From: UBA12088 sp041920275
Lineage (GTDB): Bacteria; Patescibacteriota; Minisyncoccia; Phycocordibacterales; UBA12088
DNA length: 64,000 bases
Direction: 5' to 3'
NCBI GenBank assembly: GCA_041920275.1
Contig: JAYRSE010000007.1
Coordinates: 22,796 to 86,795, forward strand
Shown: positions 23,081-31,531 of the stretch, piece after piece
Layout of the letters: each line of letters starts with the position of its first letter
How positions within the stretch are numbered: position 1 is the first letter of the stretch
Notes under the pieces: generated by a model
What the model saw: the letters and a program-made list of their open reading frames with translations, nothing else
Told to the model about the DNA's origin: nothing
The model's database searches: none
Translations under genes and position numbers: made by a program

Positions 23081-24262
23081 ATGAGATCGACATCGCTGCC
23101 AACACAAACATTCTTCAAGCGCGCCATGGCGGTCGCAGAACATTACGGCTTTTGCAACGTCGACGACCTCGCGTTGCACGAGCACCCCTCTTGTACGAGC
23201 GCACACACGATCGATGCGCCGCTCCCCGAACCGAACAAGATCGACTCGCACGTCATAGAACACGCACTTGCGCGCCTGACCGAGTCGATCGAACTTCGCA
23301 AACGGAACGCCATCTTGTTCTACACACCATCTCTCGTGCGACATGCGAGCGCGCCCGGCTCGACACTTTCCGCACTCACCTTGAATGCTATCGGCTCATC
23401 CGACCCGCTCACTGAAATAGTCGTCATCAAAAGCACCGCCACCATCCTCGAAGAACTCGGGAACCGTAACGTGACATTGCGCATCAACAGTCTCGGGGAC
23501 GGTGACTCCGCCACCCGTTTCGTCCGTGAAGTGGGGACAAAACTTCGTCAGTGCGCAAAAGACCTACCACACCATCTCTCCGAGTTATTGCGGCACGATG
23601 TGCGTGCCGCAATAACGCGATGCTACGAAGATCGTCATCCCGTGACCGAGAACCTACCGCGGCCCATCGAGTTCCTCACCGCACCAAGTCGCCGGCACTT
23701 CAAGCAGATACTTGAGCTCCTGGAACAAGCGAGTATCCCGTTCGAGATCGACGACATGCTGTACGGCAATCAAAGTATGTACGCACACACGATCTTCGAG
23801 TTCATAAACCAACCACTCACCCCGAATACAGCACCGATCACGCTTGCTCGTGGCGGTCGCTACGATACGCTTACCCGTTCACACGCGCGCACCATGGTAC
23901 CCGCGACCGGTGCGGTCATTGCCCTCCCGACCGATCACGGGGCTTCCGATGGTGACATAGCACGTCCGCGGATCAAGAAACCATCCACCTGCTTGGTGCA
24001 TATCGGTCGTGAGGCGCGTATCAAGAGCATCTCCATCATCGAAGCGTTCAGGCGAGCGAAAATACCCATCGGTCAGTGCCTGCAATTCGAACGGTTCTCC
24101 GAGCAGGTCGCCTATGCGGAGTCCCGTGGCGCGCGGTACATCATCATACTTGGTCAACGCGAAGTGCATGATAATGTGGTGATGATCCGCGATGTGAGCG
24201 ACCGTTCGCAAAGGACCATCCCCATTACCGCACTTACCGACTTTGTCCGCTCCGCATTATAA
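23081..24262 (+). CDS. Histidyl-tRNA-synthetase-like protein with lost catalytic motifs
   Basis: A 393-residue protein that follows the class II HisRS plan: IGSSDPLTEIVVI and VTLRINSLGDGDS (about 104-143), ITLARGGRYDTLT (254-265) and a C-terminal HGTP-type anticodon domain (about 300-393). Key residues are missing. The motif 2 region (FYTPSLVRHASAPGSTL) lacks the conserved Arg-x-Glu and the later Arg/Phe, and the HisA peptide, normally LVRGLDYYTRTVFE with a catalytic Arg, reads MLYGNQSMYAHTIFE (226-240). The start also lacks a normal motif 1. It could be a HisZ-like regulator, a tRNA- or histidine-binding protein, or a highly divergent synthetase. No other HisRS is in the window. Located nine bases after lepB. 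Confidence 0.75.
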   Translation: MRSTSLPTQTFFKRAMAVAEHYGFCNVDDLALHEHPSCTSAHTIDAPLPEPNKIDSHVIEHALARLTESIELRKRNAILFYTPSLVRHASAPGSTLSALTLNAIGSSDPLTEIVVIKSTATILEELGNRNVTLRINSLGDGDSATRFVREVGTKLRQCAKDLPHHLSELLRHDVRAAITRCYEDRHPVTENLPRPIEFLTAPSRRHFKQILELLEQASIPFEIDDMLYGNQSMYAHTIFEFINQPLTPNTAPITLARGGRYDTLTRSHARTMVPATGAVIALPTDHGASDGDIARPRIKKPSTCLVHIGREARIKSISIIEAFRRAKIPIGQCLQFERFSEQVAYAESRGARYIIILGQREVHDNVVMIRDVSDRSQRTIPITALTDFVRSAL

Positions 24263-24372
24263 ATTATAACAATGCCGTGACGTGCGACCCCGGCGCCACT
24301 TGACGCCGATTCGCGCCGTGTCAACTCACGAAACCATGACACCGAAGCGCGCTTGCACGACGCTTTCCCCCA

Positions 24373-24381
24373 TGGTACAGT
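24373..24381 (+). promoter_or_regulatory. Extended -10 TGG-TACAGT of the bS21-like gene
   Basis: Nine bases to ATG 24391. The element sits in the loop of CCCCCA/TGGGGG arms (24368-24386), so it could also be controlled by DNA or RNA structure. Confidence 0.5.
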
Positions 24382-24390
24382 GGGGGCACT

Positions 24391-24636
24391 ATGATAGTTC
24401 ACACTGAAGTCGTTCGACACGGCAACGAGAACGTGCTCGGCATGATGCGCAGATTTACCCGCAAATCACAAGGGAGCGGGGTCGTGAAGCGGGTACGCTC
24501 TCTGCGGTACCACGAACGCACTCCTTCGTCAACCCGCAAAAAATTGGACGCCCTCACCCGCATCAAACGCACGGAAGAGTACATGGCACTCTACAAACTC
24601 GGGCGCGAACCGCAAACGAAAAAGAAACGTCGATAG
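24391..24636 (+). CDS. rpsU: Ribosomal protein bS21-like
   Basis: An 81-residue basic protein. VRHGNENVLGMMRRFTRKSQ resembles the bS21 core (VRxNExxxxALRRFKR), followed by a basic helix with VKRVRSLRYHERTPSSTRKK and a lysine-rich end. bS21 binds next to the anti-Shine-Dalgarno end of 16S rRNA, which is of interest since this genome mixes leaderless and Shine-Dalgarno starts. It is followed by ybeY after five bases, a rRNA-maturation neighbour that supports the call. Confidence 0.75.
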   Translation: MIVHTEVVRHGNENVLGMMRRFTRKSQGSGVVKRVRSLRYHERTPSSTRKKLDALTRIKRTEEYMALYKLGREPQTKKKRR

Positions 24637-24641
24637 ACACC

Positions 24642-25037
24642 ATGACGGAACGACCGTCGAATTGCGTGATAACGAGCACGGTCCGAAGGTCGGTCGATAC
24701 CGGCGACCTTTGCGGTATCGCACAGCACATACTCGGTAAAGAGTATCAGCTTTCGATAGTCATCACCGGTGACATGCGCGCACGCCGCATCAACCGTACC
24801 TACCGCCACAAGGACTACGCTCCGAACGTCCTCTCCTTCCCGCTCGATGAACGATCGGGGGAAATATATTTGAACATCGCACGCATCACGCGCGAATGCC
24901 ATTCGTTCAAACTCTCTCCGAAGGGCCATCTGCGCTACTTGCTTATCCACGGATGTCTCCATTTGAAGGGGTACCGCCATGGGAGTACAATGGACCATAC
25001 GGAGCAGGAACTCATTGAGCGATTCAATATCGTATAG
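24642..25037 (+). CDS. ybeY: Endoribonuclease YbeY
   Basis: A 131-residue metal-dependent RNase involved in 16S rRNA maturation and ribosome quality control. The zinc motif HGCLHLKGYRH (His103, His107, His113) and VLSFPLDERSGEIYLNI are diagnostic. The Asp of the common GYDH is Arg here. It lies between the bS21-like gene and ftsA. Confidence 0.93.
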   Translation: MTERPSNCVITSTVRRSVDTGDLCGIAQHILGKEYQLSIVITGDMRARRINRTYRHKDYAPNVLSFPLDERSGEIYLNIARITRECHSFKLSPKGHLRYLLIHGCLHLKGYRHGSTMDHTEQELIERFNIV

Positions 25038-25104
25038 GATCGCCCACTCGGACACATGCTTTCGTGCGAATGACGCCGCATGGTATGGCGCCCCTTGTAT
25101 TACT

Positions 25105-26265
25105 ATGTCACGAACTCATGCCGTCGGAATCGATATAGGCACCTACCAGATAAAGGTGGTGGTCGCTTCGACTTCGAAAAAAGACCAGCGCCCTATCATT
25201 ATGGGTACCGGATACGCACAATCCCGCGGTATACGCCATGGCTACATCATCAATAAGGATGACATGGTGCGTACACTTCAAGCGGCTATCAAGCAAGCGG
25301 AAAAGGAGTCGGGATTCGCGATCCGTCACGCATTCCTTTCAGTTGGAGGTATCGGTCTTGAAGAGTACCGTTCACGCGCAGAGATCATCATATCGCGAGC
25401 GGACGGTGAAGTGACCGAGCTCGACACCAAGAATGTCCTCGACGAGAGCGAGCGCAAGATCTCCTCACGCCTCACCAACCGCAAAGTGATCCACGCAATA
25501 CCGCTTTCGCACCGCATCGACGGAGAGCGAGTGCTCGGGCGTCCCGTGGGCATGAAGGGTACCAAGCTCGAAGTGGAAGCGCTGTTCGTAACGAGTCTGG
25601 AGCAACATGTGAACGACCTCATAGCGGTGGTCGAAGAACTCGGCATTTCGGTGACGGATGTCATGGCAAGCCCCATCGCGGGGAGTTTCGTGACACTCAC
25701 CAAGGCGCAGAAGATCGCCGGTGTGGTCCTTGCGAACATCGGAGCGGAGACCGTGTCCATCGCGGTCTTCGAGAACGAAACACCCATCAGTGTACGCGTA
25801 TTTCCCATCGGTTCGACCGCCATTACGCACGACATCGCGCTCGGACTCAAACTCTCTCTCGAAGATGCCGAGGAAGCGAAGGTGGGTTCTCAGAATGCAC
25901 CGGTCGGATCGCAAAAGCGCTTGGATGAGATCATCACCAACCGTCTCTCGGACATTTTCCGCCTCATCGACGCACATCTTAAAAAGATCGGCAAGAATGG
26001 TCTGTTGCCCGCCGGCATCGTTATATCGGGCGGCGGATCAGGTGTCACCACGATCGAGGACGTGGCAAAGGTCGCACTCAGGCTTCCCAGTAAGCGCGCA
26101 ACGTTCACGACACCACAGCCGACCAAACTCAAAGATTCAAGCTGGGCGGTTGCGTACGGTCTGTGCATTTGGGGACTTCGGAACGAAACGCAGACGAACA
26201 CGTTCTCCACTTTGCGCGAGAACGCATCCGGCGCACTCCAATGGTTCAAACAATTTCTACCCTAG
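25105..26265 (+). CDS. ftsA: Cell division protein FtsA
   Basis: A 386-residue actin-like protein that tethers FtsZ to the membrane. GIDIGTYQIKVVVA is the phosphate-1 motif, VVLANIGAETVSIAVF the phosphate-2 motif and VISGGGSGVTTIEDV the adenosine motif; the 1C insertion (about 80-165) contains the expected FxSVGG segment. The C-terminal NASGALQWFKQFLP is a short amphipathic helix that fits the membrane-targeting sequence. ATG 25105 matches the family start. A perfect terminator lies between it and ftsZ, so the two are at least partly transcribed separately. Confidence 0.95.
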   Translation: MSRTHAVGIDIGTYQIKVVVASTSKKDQRPIIMGTGYAQSRGIRHGYIINKDDMVRTLQAAIKQAEKESGFAIRHAFLSVGGIGLEEYRSRAEIIISRADGEVTELDTKNVLDESERKISSRLTNRKVIHAIPLSHRIDGERVLGRPVGMKGTKLEVEALFVTSLEQHVNDLIAVVEELGISVTDVMASPIAGSFVTLTKAQKIAGVVLANIGAETVSIAVFENETPISVRVFPIGSTAITHDIALGLKLSLEDAEEAKVGSQNAPVGSQKRLDEIITNRLSDIFRLIDAHLKKIGKNGLLPAGIVISGGGSGVTTIEDVAKVALRLPSKRATFTTPQPTKLKDSSWAVAYGLCIWGLRNETQTNTFSTLRENASGALQWFKQFLP

Positions 26266-26294
26266 CAGCCAAAAGCATAGCGCTTCCTCTTGTG

Positions 26295-26318
26295 CCGCAT
26301 GATACATGCGGACTTTTT
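26295..26318 (+). terminator. Terminator between ftsA and ftsZ
   Basis: CCGCATG-ATA-CATGCGG, a perfect seven-pair stem, then AC and five T. FtsZ can therefore be made from its own promoter at 26346. Confidence 0.85.
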
Positions 26319-26345
26319 GTCAACAGTTACGCTTCTCTTTTTATT

Positions 26346-26354
26346 TGCTATAGT
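26346..26354 (+). promoter_or_regulatory. Extended -10 TGC-TATAGT of ftsZ
   Basis: 31 bases before ATG 26386. Gives a leader of about 25 bases without a clear Shine-Dalgarno sequence. Confidence 0.6.
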
Positions 26355-26385
26355 GCATACCACATAACGATCAAGCACAATACAT

Positions 26386-27663
26386 ATGCCCCAAGTTCAA
26401 CCAGAGGTGGAATCCTTCGCACGCATTCGCGTGGTGGGAGTCGGCGGTTCTGGAGGCAACGCCATCAACCACATGATCAACTCCGATGTCAAGGGGGTTG
26501 AGTTCATCGCGATCAACACCGACGCGCAGGATCTCCAGCATTCGAAAGCGAAAAAGAAAGTGCATGTGGGCAAAAACCTCACACGCGGCCTCGGTGCGGG
26601 CGGTAATCCCGATTTCGGCCGTCGTGCCGCGGAAGAGACGCAGGAGGAGGTCCTTGAAGCACTTCGCGATTCCGACATGGTGTTCATCGCGTGCGGCATG
26701 GGTGGCGGCACCGGCACCGGCGCCGCACCGATCATAGCGAAACTTGCCAAGGAGGCGGGGGCGCTCACGGTGGGAGTGGTTACGAAACCCTTCACCTTCG
26801 AAGGACAGCAACGTATGCGCTCAGCGGAGGAAGGTATCACTGCACTCAAGGCGGAAGTGGACGCCATCATCACCATACCGAACGATCGACTGCTTGCGAT
26901 CGTCGATCGTGACACGTCGGTCCTCAACGCATTTGCGCTCTGTGACGACGTACTACGTCAAGCGGTCGAGGGTATCTCGGATCTCATCACCTCTCCGGGT
27001 ATCGTGAACGTAGACTTCGCGGATATCAAGACCGTCATGCAAAGCGCCGGCTCCGCACTCATGGGAATCGGCCTCGCGTCGGGAGAAAAACGCGCAGAGG
27101 AAGCGGCGCAACGAGCGATCAATTCACCACTACTCGAGGTCTCCATCTCGGGTGCGCGCGGCGTACTCTTTGCGATAGCGGGGGGCGAGGATCTCGGTAT
27201 GCTTGAGGTGCAAGATGCTGCACGCATCATCACCGAAAGTATCGATCCGAACGCGCGCGTCATATTCGGTGCGTTCCGTGATGACAAGTTGAAGAAAGAT
27301 GAGATCAAGGTGACCGTTATCGCCACCGGGTTCATTGAGGATTCGCACACTGATATCGAAACACCGTTCACAAGCATCGCAAGGCCGATCGAGAAGCGTG
27401 AGGAAAGCGAACGCATCGGACAGATCCACAACACCCTCATCGACAATCGTGACATTCGTCCCACCACCCCGCCCCGTCCGATCGCCCCGTTCGGTCGCCA
27501 TAAAGAGCTTCCGATCGACGAACCGGTACGTGAAGAAAAGCGCCCAACACGACCTTCCACACCCCAGGAACCCGCCGCTCCCGCAAAGCCTTCCGGCGAA
27601 GAGGAGGACGACGATTCGGAGTGGGGCATTCCACCGTTTCTCCGCCGCTCGAAGATCAAGTGA
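26386..27663 (+). CDS. ftsZ: Cell division GTPase FtsZ
   Basis: A 425-residue tubulin-like protein forming the division ring. GVGGSGGNAINHM, the GGGTGTG loop (106-112) and NVDFADIKTVM are intact. A proline-rich linker of about 70 residues (from residue 345) leads to the C-terminal peptide EWGIPPFLRRSK, the FtsA-binding tail (usually DIPxFLRR). Confidence 0.97.
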   Translation: MPQVQPEVESFARIRVVGVGGSGGNAINHMINSDVKGVEFIAINTDAQDLQHSKAKKKVHVGKNLTRGLGAGGNPDFGRRAAEETQEEVLEALRDSDMVFIACGMGGGTGTGAAPIIAKLAKEAGALTVGVVTKPFTFEGQQRMRSAEEGITALKAEVDAIITIPNDRLLAIVDRDTSVLNAFALCDDVLRQAVEGISDLITSPGIVNVDFADIKTVMQSAGSALMGIGLASGEKRAEEAAQRAINSPLLEVSISGARGVLFAIAGGEDLGMLEVQDAARIITESIDPNARVIFGAFRDDKLKKDEIKVTVIATGFIEDSHTDIETPFTSIARPIEKREESERIGQIHNTLIDNRDIRPTTPPRPIAPFGRHKELPIDEPVREEKRPTRPSTPQEPAAPAKPSGEEEDDDSEWGIPPFLRRSKIK

Positions 27664-27682
27664 TCGGAGCACCTCGAAGTAC

Positions 27683-27702
27683 CACAGCACCGCGGTGCTG
27701 TG
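27683..27702. repeat. Perfect 20-base palindrome between ftsZ and trxB
   Basis: CACAGCACCG mirrored exactly by CGGTGCTGTG. It begins 20 bases after the ftsZ stop and ends two bases before the TGA of the extended -10 of trxB, so it covers the -35 region. It lacks a T-run and so looks more like an operator than a terminator. Confidence 0.8.
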
Positions 27703-27704
27703 TG

Positions 27705-27713
27705 TGATATACT
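27705..27713 (+). promoter_or_regulatory. Extended -10 TGA-TATACT of trxB and its folded leader
   Basis: TATACT at 27708-27713. The leader to ATG 27825 is about 105 bases and contains CTCG/CGAG arms, a stem in TAACCCTATGGGGTAA and outer arms TCGCACG/CGTGCGA, suggesting structure-based control. Confidence 0.55.
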
Positions 27714-27824
27714 TAGCGACATATCAACCATTAACGGTTTCGCACGTAGTTGCTCTTGTATTCACCTCGCCTCGACCGACGAGTAACCCTATGGGGTAAC
27801 GCGTGCGATTCCCGATCACACCTT

Positions 27825-28754
27825 ATGTCCACTTCACCTCAGTATGACCTGCTCATTATCGGCGGTGGCCCCGCCGCGTGCGCCGCCGCGGTGTACGCGG
27901 GTCGTAAGCAATTGCGCACCCTGCTCATCACCAAGGATTGGGGCGGTCAAAGCATCGTCTCGCCCGGGATACAGAACTGGATCGGCACCATCGAGATCCC
28001 CGGCGAGGAGCTCGCTCGTCAGCTGAAGCAGCATGCGCTTGCCTATGCAGGATCGTACGTTACGGTCAAGGAGGGTGTTACCGTCGACCGAGTGACCGGC
28101 TCGTCGGGAGCGTTCTCCGTCACCCAGAGTGACGGAGAGACCGCAACGACACGTGCGGTCTTGGTGGCATCCGGCGCACGCAGACGCACGCTCACCGTAC
28201 CGGGAGCGGACACCTTCGAACACAAGGGAGTCACCTACTGCGCCACTTGTGACGGGCCACTCTTCAGCGGCATGGACGTCGCAGTGATCGGGGGTGGCAA
28301 TGCGGGTTTCGAATCCGCCGCGCAGCTCCTCGCATACGCAAAGAGCGTGACGTTGCTCGAACGGAACCCGAACTACCGCGCGGAACCCATCACGGTCGAA
28401 AAGGTACTTGCGCATCCGAACATGCGCGGCATCACCCAGGCGGAGCTTACGGAAGTGACCGGAGATCGTATGGTGAGCGGCATCACGTACCGCGACCTTG
28501 CGTCGGGCGTAACGCATACCCTGTCCGTTCAGGGCGTCTTTGTGGAGATCGGTGCGATACCGAACACCGACATGGTGAAGGGACTTGCAGAACTCGACGC
28601 ATACGGACGGGTGAAGGTGGATCCTCGTACGCAGCGCACGTCATGTGAGGGTATTTGGGCCGCAGGCGATTGCACCGACTGTCTCTACGCACAGAACAAC
28701 ATCGCGGTCGGCGATGCGGTGAAGGCGCTCGAGGACATCTATCGCGCACTCTGA
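27825..28754 (+). CDS. trxB: Thioredoxin reductase
   Basis: A 309-residue FAD/NADPH flavoenzyme. LIIGGGPAACAAAVYAGR is the FAD-binding Rossmann motif, CATC (Cys139, Cys142) the redox pair, VIGGGNAGFESA the NADPH motif (GxGxxx has Asn-Ala-Gly) and GIWAAGDCTD the second FAD motif. It would supply electrons to thioredoxin and to the peroxiredoxin at 1.3 kb. The leader is long and structured and a perfect palindrome lies over the -35 region, so regulation by redox state or another signal is likely. It converges on the helicase gene with a seven-base gap. Confidence 0.93.
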   Translation: MSTSPQYDLLIIGGGPAACAAAVYAGRKQLRTLLITKDWGGQSIVSPGIQNWIGTIEIPGEELARQLKQHALAYAGSYVTVKEGVTVDRVTGSSGAFSVTQSDGETATTRAVLVASGARRRTLTVPGADTFEHKGVTYCATCDGPLFSGMDVAVIGGGNAGFESAAQLLAYAKSVTLLERNPNYRAEPITVEKVLAHPNMRGITQAELTEVTGDRMVSGITYRDLASGVTHTLSVQGVFVEIGAIPNTDMVKGLAELDAYGRVKVDPRTQRTSCEGIWAAGDCTDCLYAQNNIAVGDAVKALEDIYRAL

Positions 28755-28761
28755 CACTTCA

Positions 28762-30438
28762 CTACTCGTCTTGCCTCGAGACAAATAGCCGCAAAAAACG
28801 GATCTCTTCGTACGCGTAACGATGCGAAAGGTGTGTACGCAATGTCGTGAGACCCCACCCATATGTTCGAACCGCTTCAGCAACCTCATCAACCGCTTCT
28901 TCGAACGACTCATCATCGGGAGCAAGGTGTGCGATGTTGTCAACACGGAGAACTCCATCACGCAACAGATGCTCAAGGTGTGTCATGATCGTACCCTCGG
29001 TCAACCCTCGCTCATCCGCCATCTCGCGTATGGTGAGACCTCCTTGGACCAACACTCGCGTCTTTTCATAGGTGCTCGCTTTTTTTTCTTTCTTCGTTCC
29101 CGCCGAACCTCTTGCCGGATCCGGTTCACTCCCTCCGCATGCATGCACGAACGCGCGGGTGAGCTCCCGCAAACGTTCTTCCGGTGTCGCGGCAAGACGT
29201 CGTGCGACCCGCTCGGAAGACTCCAGGAAGAACCGATCCGCCTCGGCTACCGCCGGATGCCGCAGGTACGCGAGCTCGGATATGCCCTCAAGGTAGATAC
29301 CCGAAAGCGAACGTACGCGCGAGAGCGATACGTACCCCTGCCCCTCGACAAAGGTCTTGCGCAGGTCCATCCGGGCCGCGTCGAGGGTAAGCCCTTGACT
29401 TTTATGTACCGTGACCGCCCACGCAAGGCGGAGCGGGATCTGGATGAGCTCCGCCTTCACCTTGTCACCTTCCTCCATTTTCCAACTGTCCTCCTCGAGC
29501 TCAAGCTCGAAACCGCCGTGCGTCTGAATGACCGGTGTCCCGAATGCGTTGAACCGCACGATCGTACCGAGCGTACCGTTCACATACTTTCCTTGAGGGT
29601 GATTTTTGATACACATCACCGCCGCACCCTCTTTGAGCTGCAAGACTTCCGGCACCGAGGTTCCGCGCTTCAGTACTTCAAGATGCTTCTTACTTCCTTT
29701 GGTGCGCATATGAAAGGAGCGCACCGACCCCGGCAATCGTGCGAGCTGCTCGTTGTTCAAACGGTCCACATCAACGTTGTGGGTATAGAGGTGAGGCACT
29801 TCGCGAGCGGGAACGCATCCGATACGCTCTTCAAGCACCGCACGCAACTCACGCGGAACGTGACCGGCTCGGATCCCGTTCAAAATGGCAAGCAGGGTCT
29901 CATCATCTTGTCGGTACTGCTCGTGCAGGTAACACACGTTGGGTGCGAGCGCATGCCACGCATCACTCCCGAACGCAAAACGCATCGTATCACCCCCGCG
30001 CACAACGGGAGGAAGCTGAAAAAAATCTCCACAGAGCACGACCTGCATACCGCCGAACGGCACATCGCTCGAAAGTCCGGCACGGATCGCCTGATCGACC
30101 AAGTCGAGCGTGGTGCCCGAAAGCATGGAAACCTCGTCGATAATGAGGACTTGGGTGTCCCGAAAACGTTTGACCAGTCGCTCGTTCTGTGCAATGTGAT
30201 CGAGCTCGTACGGACCGAGATACTCCTTGACCCCCACACCCGACCAGCTGTGTACCGTCTGCCCTCCTATGTGCGTCGAAGCGATGCCGGTCGATGCGGT
30301 GATCGCCGGCTCGATACCGCGTTCACGCAACCATCGCACGTACCGGTTGATCACGTACGTCTTGCCGCTTCCCGCCGCACCGGTCAAAAACACGTTCTTA
30401 CCAAGGCAAAGCACGGAAAAAGCTTCATCTTGTGTCAT
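28762..30438 (-). CDS. PIF1-like helicase with C-terminal HTH
   Basis: A 558-residue SF1B DNA helicase. FLTGAAGSGKT (Walker A, 17-27), ITASTGIASTHIGGQTVHSW (motif Ia), LIIDEVSML (Walker B), VVLCGDFFQLPPV (motif III) and VHKSQGLTLD...VSLSRVRS (motifs V/VI) identify PIF1/RecD-like enzymes. After a charged linker (about 435-455) comes a helix-turn-helix (VQGGLTIREMADERGLTEGTIMTHLEHLL) similar to the HTH_40 domain of RecQ-type helicases. The start MTQDEAF at 30438 is preferred to the ATG six bases upstream because TGG-TACGCT ends seven bases before it. Probable role: unwinding of G4 or stalled forks. Confidence 0.88.
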   Translation of the reverse strand: MTQDEAFSVLCLGKNVFLTGAAGSGKTYVINRYVRWLRERGIEPAITASTGIASTHIGGQTVHSWSGVGVKEYLGPYELDHIAQNERLVKRFRDTQVLIIDEVSMLSGTTLDLVDQAIRAGLSSDVPFGGMQVVLCGDFFQLPPVVRGGDTMRFAFGSDAWHALAPNVCYLHEQYRQDDETLLAILNGIRAGHVPRELRAVLEERIGCVPAREVPHLYTHNVDVDRLNNEQLARLPGSVRSFHMRTKGSKKHLEVLKRGTSVPEVLQLKEGAAVMCIKNHPQGKYVNGTLGTIVRFNAFGTPVIQTHGGFELELEEDSWKMEEGDKVKAELIQIPLRLAWAVTVHKSQGLTLDAARMDLRKTFVEGQGYVSLSRVRSLSGIYLEGISELAYLRHPAVAEADRFFLESSERVARRLAATPEERLRELTRAFVHACGGSEPDPARGSAGTKKEKKASTYEKTRVLVQGGLTIREMADERGLTEGTIMTHLEHLLRDGVLRVDNIAHLAPDDESFEEAVDEVAEAVRTYGWGLTTLRTHLSHRYAYEEIRFLRLFVSRQDE

Positions 30439-30445
30439 GCTCATC

Positions 30446-30454
30446 AGCGTACCA
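30446..30454 (-). promoter_or_regulatory. Extended -10 TGG-TACGCT of the helicase gene (leaderless)
   Basis: Seven bases to ATG 30438; the upstream ATG at 30444 would lie ahead of the transcription start. Confidence 0.5.
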
Positions 30455-30579
30455 CACTCTCTGGAAAGAACACACTTTTCCACAGTGTCTCCCTTGCGCG
30501 ACACATACACGACGCATATATTTGGAATTATGCATAAGAGCAACGCATTCGTACTCCTACTCGTTGTCGGAACGCGCCA

Positions 30580-30636
30580 TGCGTCAGGTCCTTGTGCATA
30601 AACAACCAAAAAGAACCGCACAAAAAACCTGACGCA
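30580..30636 (+). repeat. Long inverted repeat upstream of the cysteine-rich peptide
   Basis: TGCGTCAGGT and ACCTGACGCA are perfect ten-base arms; inside them TTGTGC and GCACAA form a second stem. Ten bases after the structure there is a run of six T (30646-30651), and the ribosome binding site follows at 30669. Possible attenuator or protein-binding leader. Confidence 0.65.
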
Positions 30637-30681
30637 AGTCGGGGATTTTTTGTACAAACAGCTCTTTCAAGGAGAATCGGG

Positions 30682-30870
30682 ATGGTATATTACAGCATCG
30701 AATTGACGACCCCGTGTGGCGCTGAACTCAAAGAGTGCAATCGCCTACCGGGATCGAGCCGCTGTGCCAAGAAGGTGAGCAACTGCACGTGCCCCTCAAG
30801 CAATGGTGTCTGCATTTCTCGCTGGTGCATCGGTAAAAAGATCTGCGTAGACGCCACACCGAAGGCGTGA
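30682..30870 (+). CDS. 62-residue peptide with eight cysteines
   Basis: Starts MVYYSIELTTPCGAELKEC with a strong ribosome binding site (AAGGAG, seven-base spacing). Eight cysteines lie at residues 12, 19, 28, 35, 37, 44, 49 and 55, and the protein is basic. There is no signal peptide, so it is either a cytoplasmic metal-binding protein or exported by another route. A long inverted repeat and T-run precede it and a strong terminator shared with the convergent gene follows. No family recognised; the even number of cysteines and C-x-C speak for metal binding or disulfides. Confidence 0.65.
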   Translation: MVYYSIELTTPCGAELKECNRLPGSSRCAKKVSNCTCPSSNGVCISRWCIGKKICVDATPKA

Positions 30871-30942
30871 TCGCACCCATACGGTACGTGTTCACCAAAC
30901 ACCTCTGCCCGCACGAAGGTACCCTCAAATCCTCGCGTGCGC

Positions 30943-30968
30943 AAAAGGCCGACTGGGATCGGCCTTTT
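30943..30968. terminator. Bidirectional terminator between convergent small genes
   Basis: AAAAGGCCGA and TCGGCCTTTT form a perfect ten-pair stem around CTGGGA. Confidence 0.9.
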
Positions 30969-30984
30969 CCTATGATTCTGATCC

Positions 30985-31368
30985 TCACACCGGATTGAGC
31001 TTACGAAGGAGCAAACGACGTTGCTCGAGTTCCTTTCTTTGCAGCTCGAAATACACTCGTCCGGCCTTAGTGATCGAATACCTCTCACCATCCTTGATGA
31101 CGTGCCCAAGTCGCTCATGCATGTCCATAAAATGTTCGAGTGAGCACCACAGGCACGCGATCACTCGTTCGTCAACGGCCTCATGCGAAGCACCGGAAAG
31201 TGTGCGTCCCTCAAGCCACTCCTTCACCCGATCATGCGTTTCGGGTTGGACTCTGTTAAAGGCGTCCATCTGCCTTTTGATCTCTGCAAGCGTGATACCG
31301 TCACCGTCACGACCGAGCAAGGAAACACCCACGACGGTCACCCCGATCAGGTGATGCATCTTTTTCAT
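30985..31368 (-). CDS. Small winged-helix-like protein
   Basis: A 127-residue protein with GGAGG seven bases before ATG 31368. The first part has a hydrophobic strand (LIGVTVVGVSLLG); the end resembles a winged helix (LEHFMDMHERLGHVIKDGERYSITKAGRVYFELQ), then a basic helix KELEQRRLLLRKL. It may be a transcription regulator, perhaps of the neighbouring ligase operon (divergent, start 164 bases away), but this is inference. Confidence 0.6.
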   Translation of the reverse strand: MKKMHHLIGVTVVGVSLLGRDGDGITLAEIKRQMDAFNRVQPETHDRVKEWLEGRTLSGASHEAVDERVIACLWCSLEHFMDMHERLGHVIKDGERYSITKAGRVYFELQRKELEQRRLLLRKLNPV

Positions 31369-31483
31369 GCGTCATCCTCCAAATCCAAATCTGCCTACAT
31401 CGATAATAGCACCAAATTCGCACGACACAACATACCAACCAACCCTCAAACCACCATTCCCACACCATGGTGACTTTGTTCGA

Positions 31484-31511
31484 TTGACATATCATGTAAT
31501 GTCGATATATT
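31484..31511 (+). promoter_or_regulatory. Promoter of the ATP-grasp/MurL-like/LysA-fold operon
   Basis: TTGACA (31484-31489), 16-base spacer, TATATT (31506-31511). Start near 31518 leaves about 14 bases to ATG 31532. The best -35 element in this part of the window. Confidence 0.7.
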
Positions 31512-31531
31512 TATCGTGCGACCACATACGC

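Noticed and set aside
28822..30537. A 571-codon open frame antisense to the PIF1-like helicase
   Set aside because: No domain, composition rich in Arg/His/Cys as in antisense shadows; the helicase motifs are complete on the minus strand.
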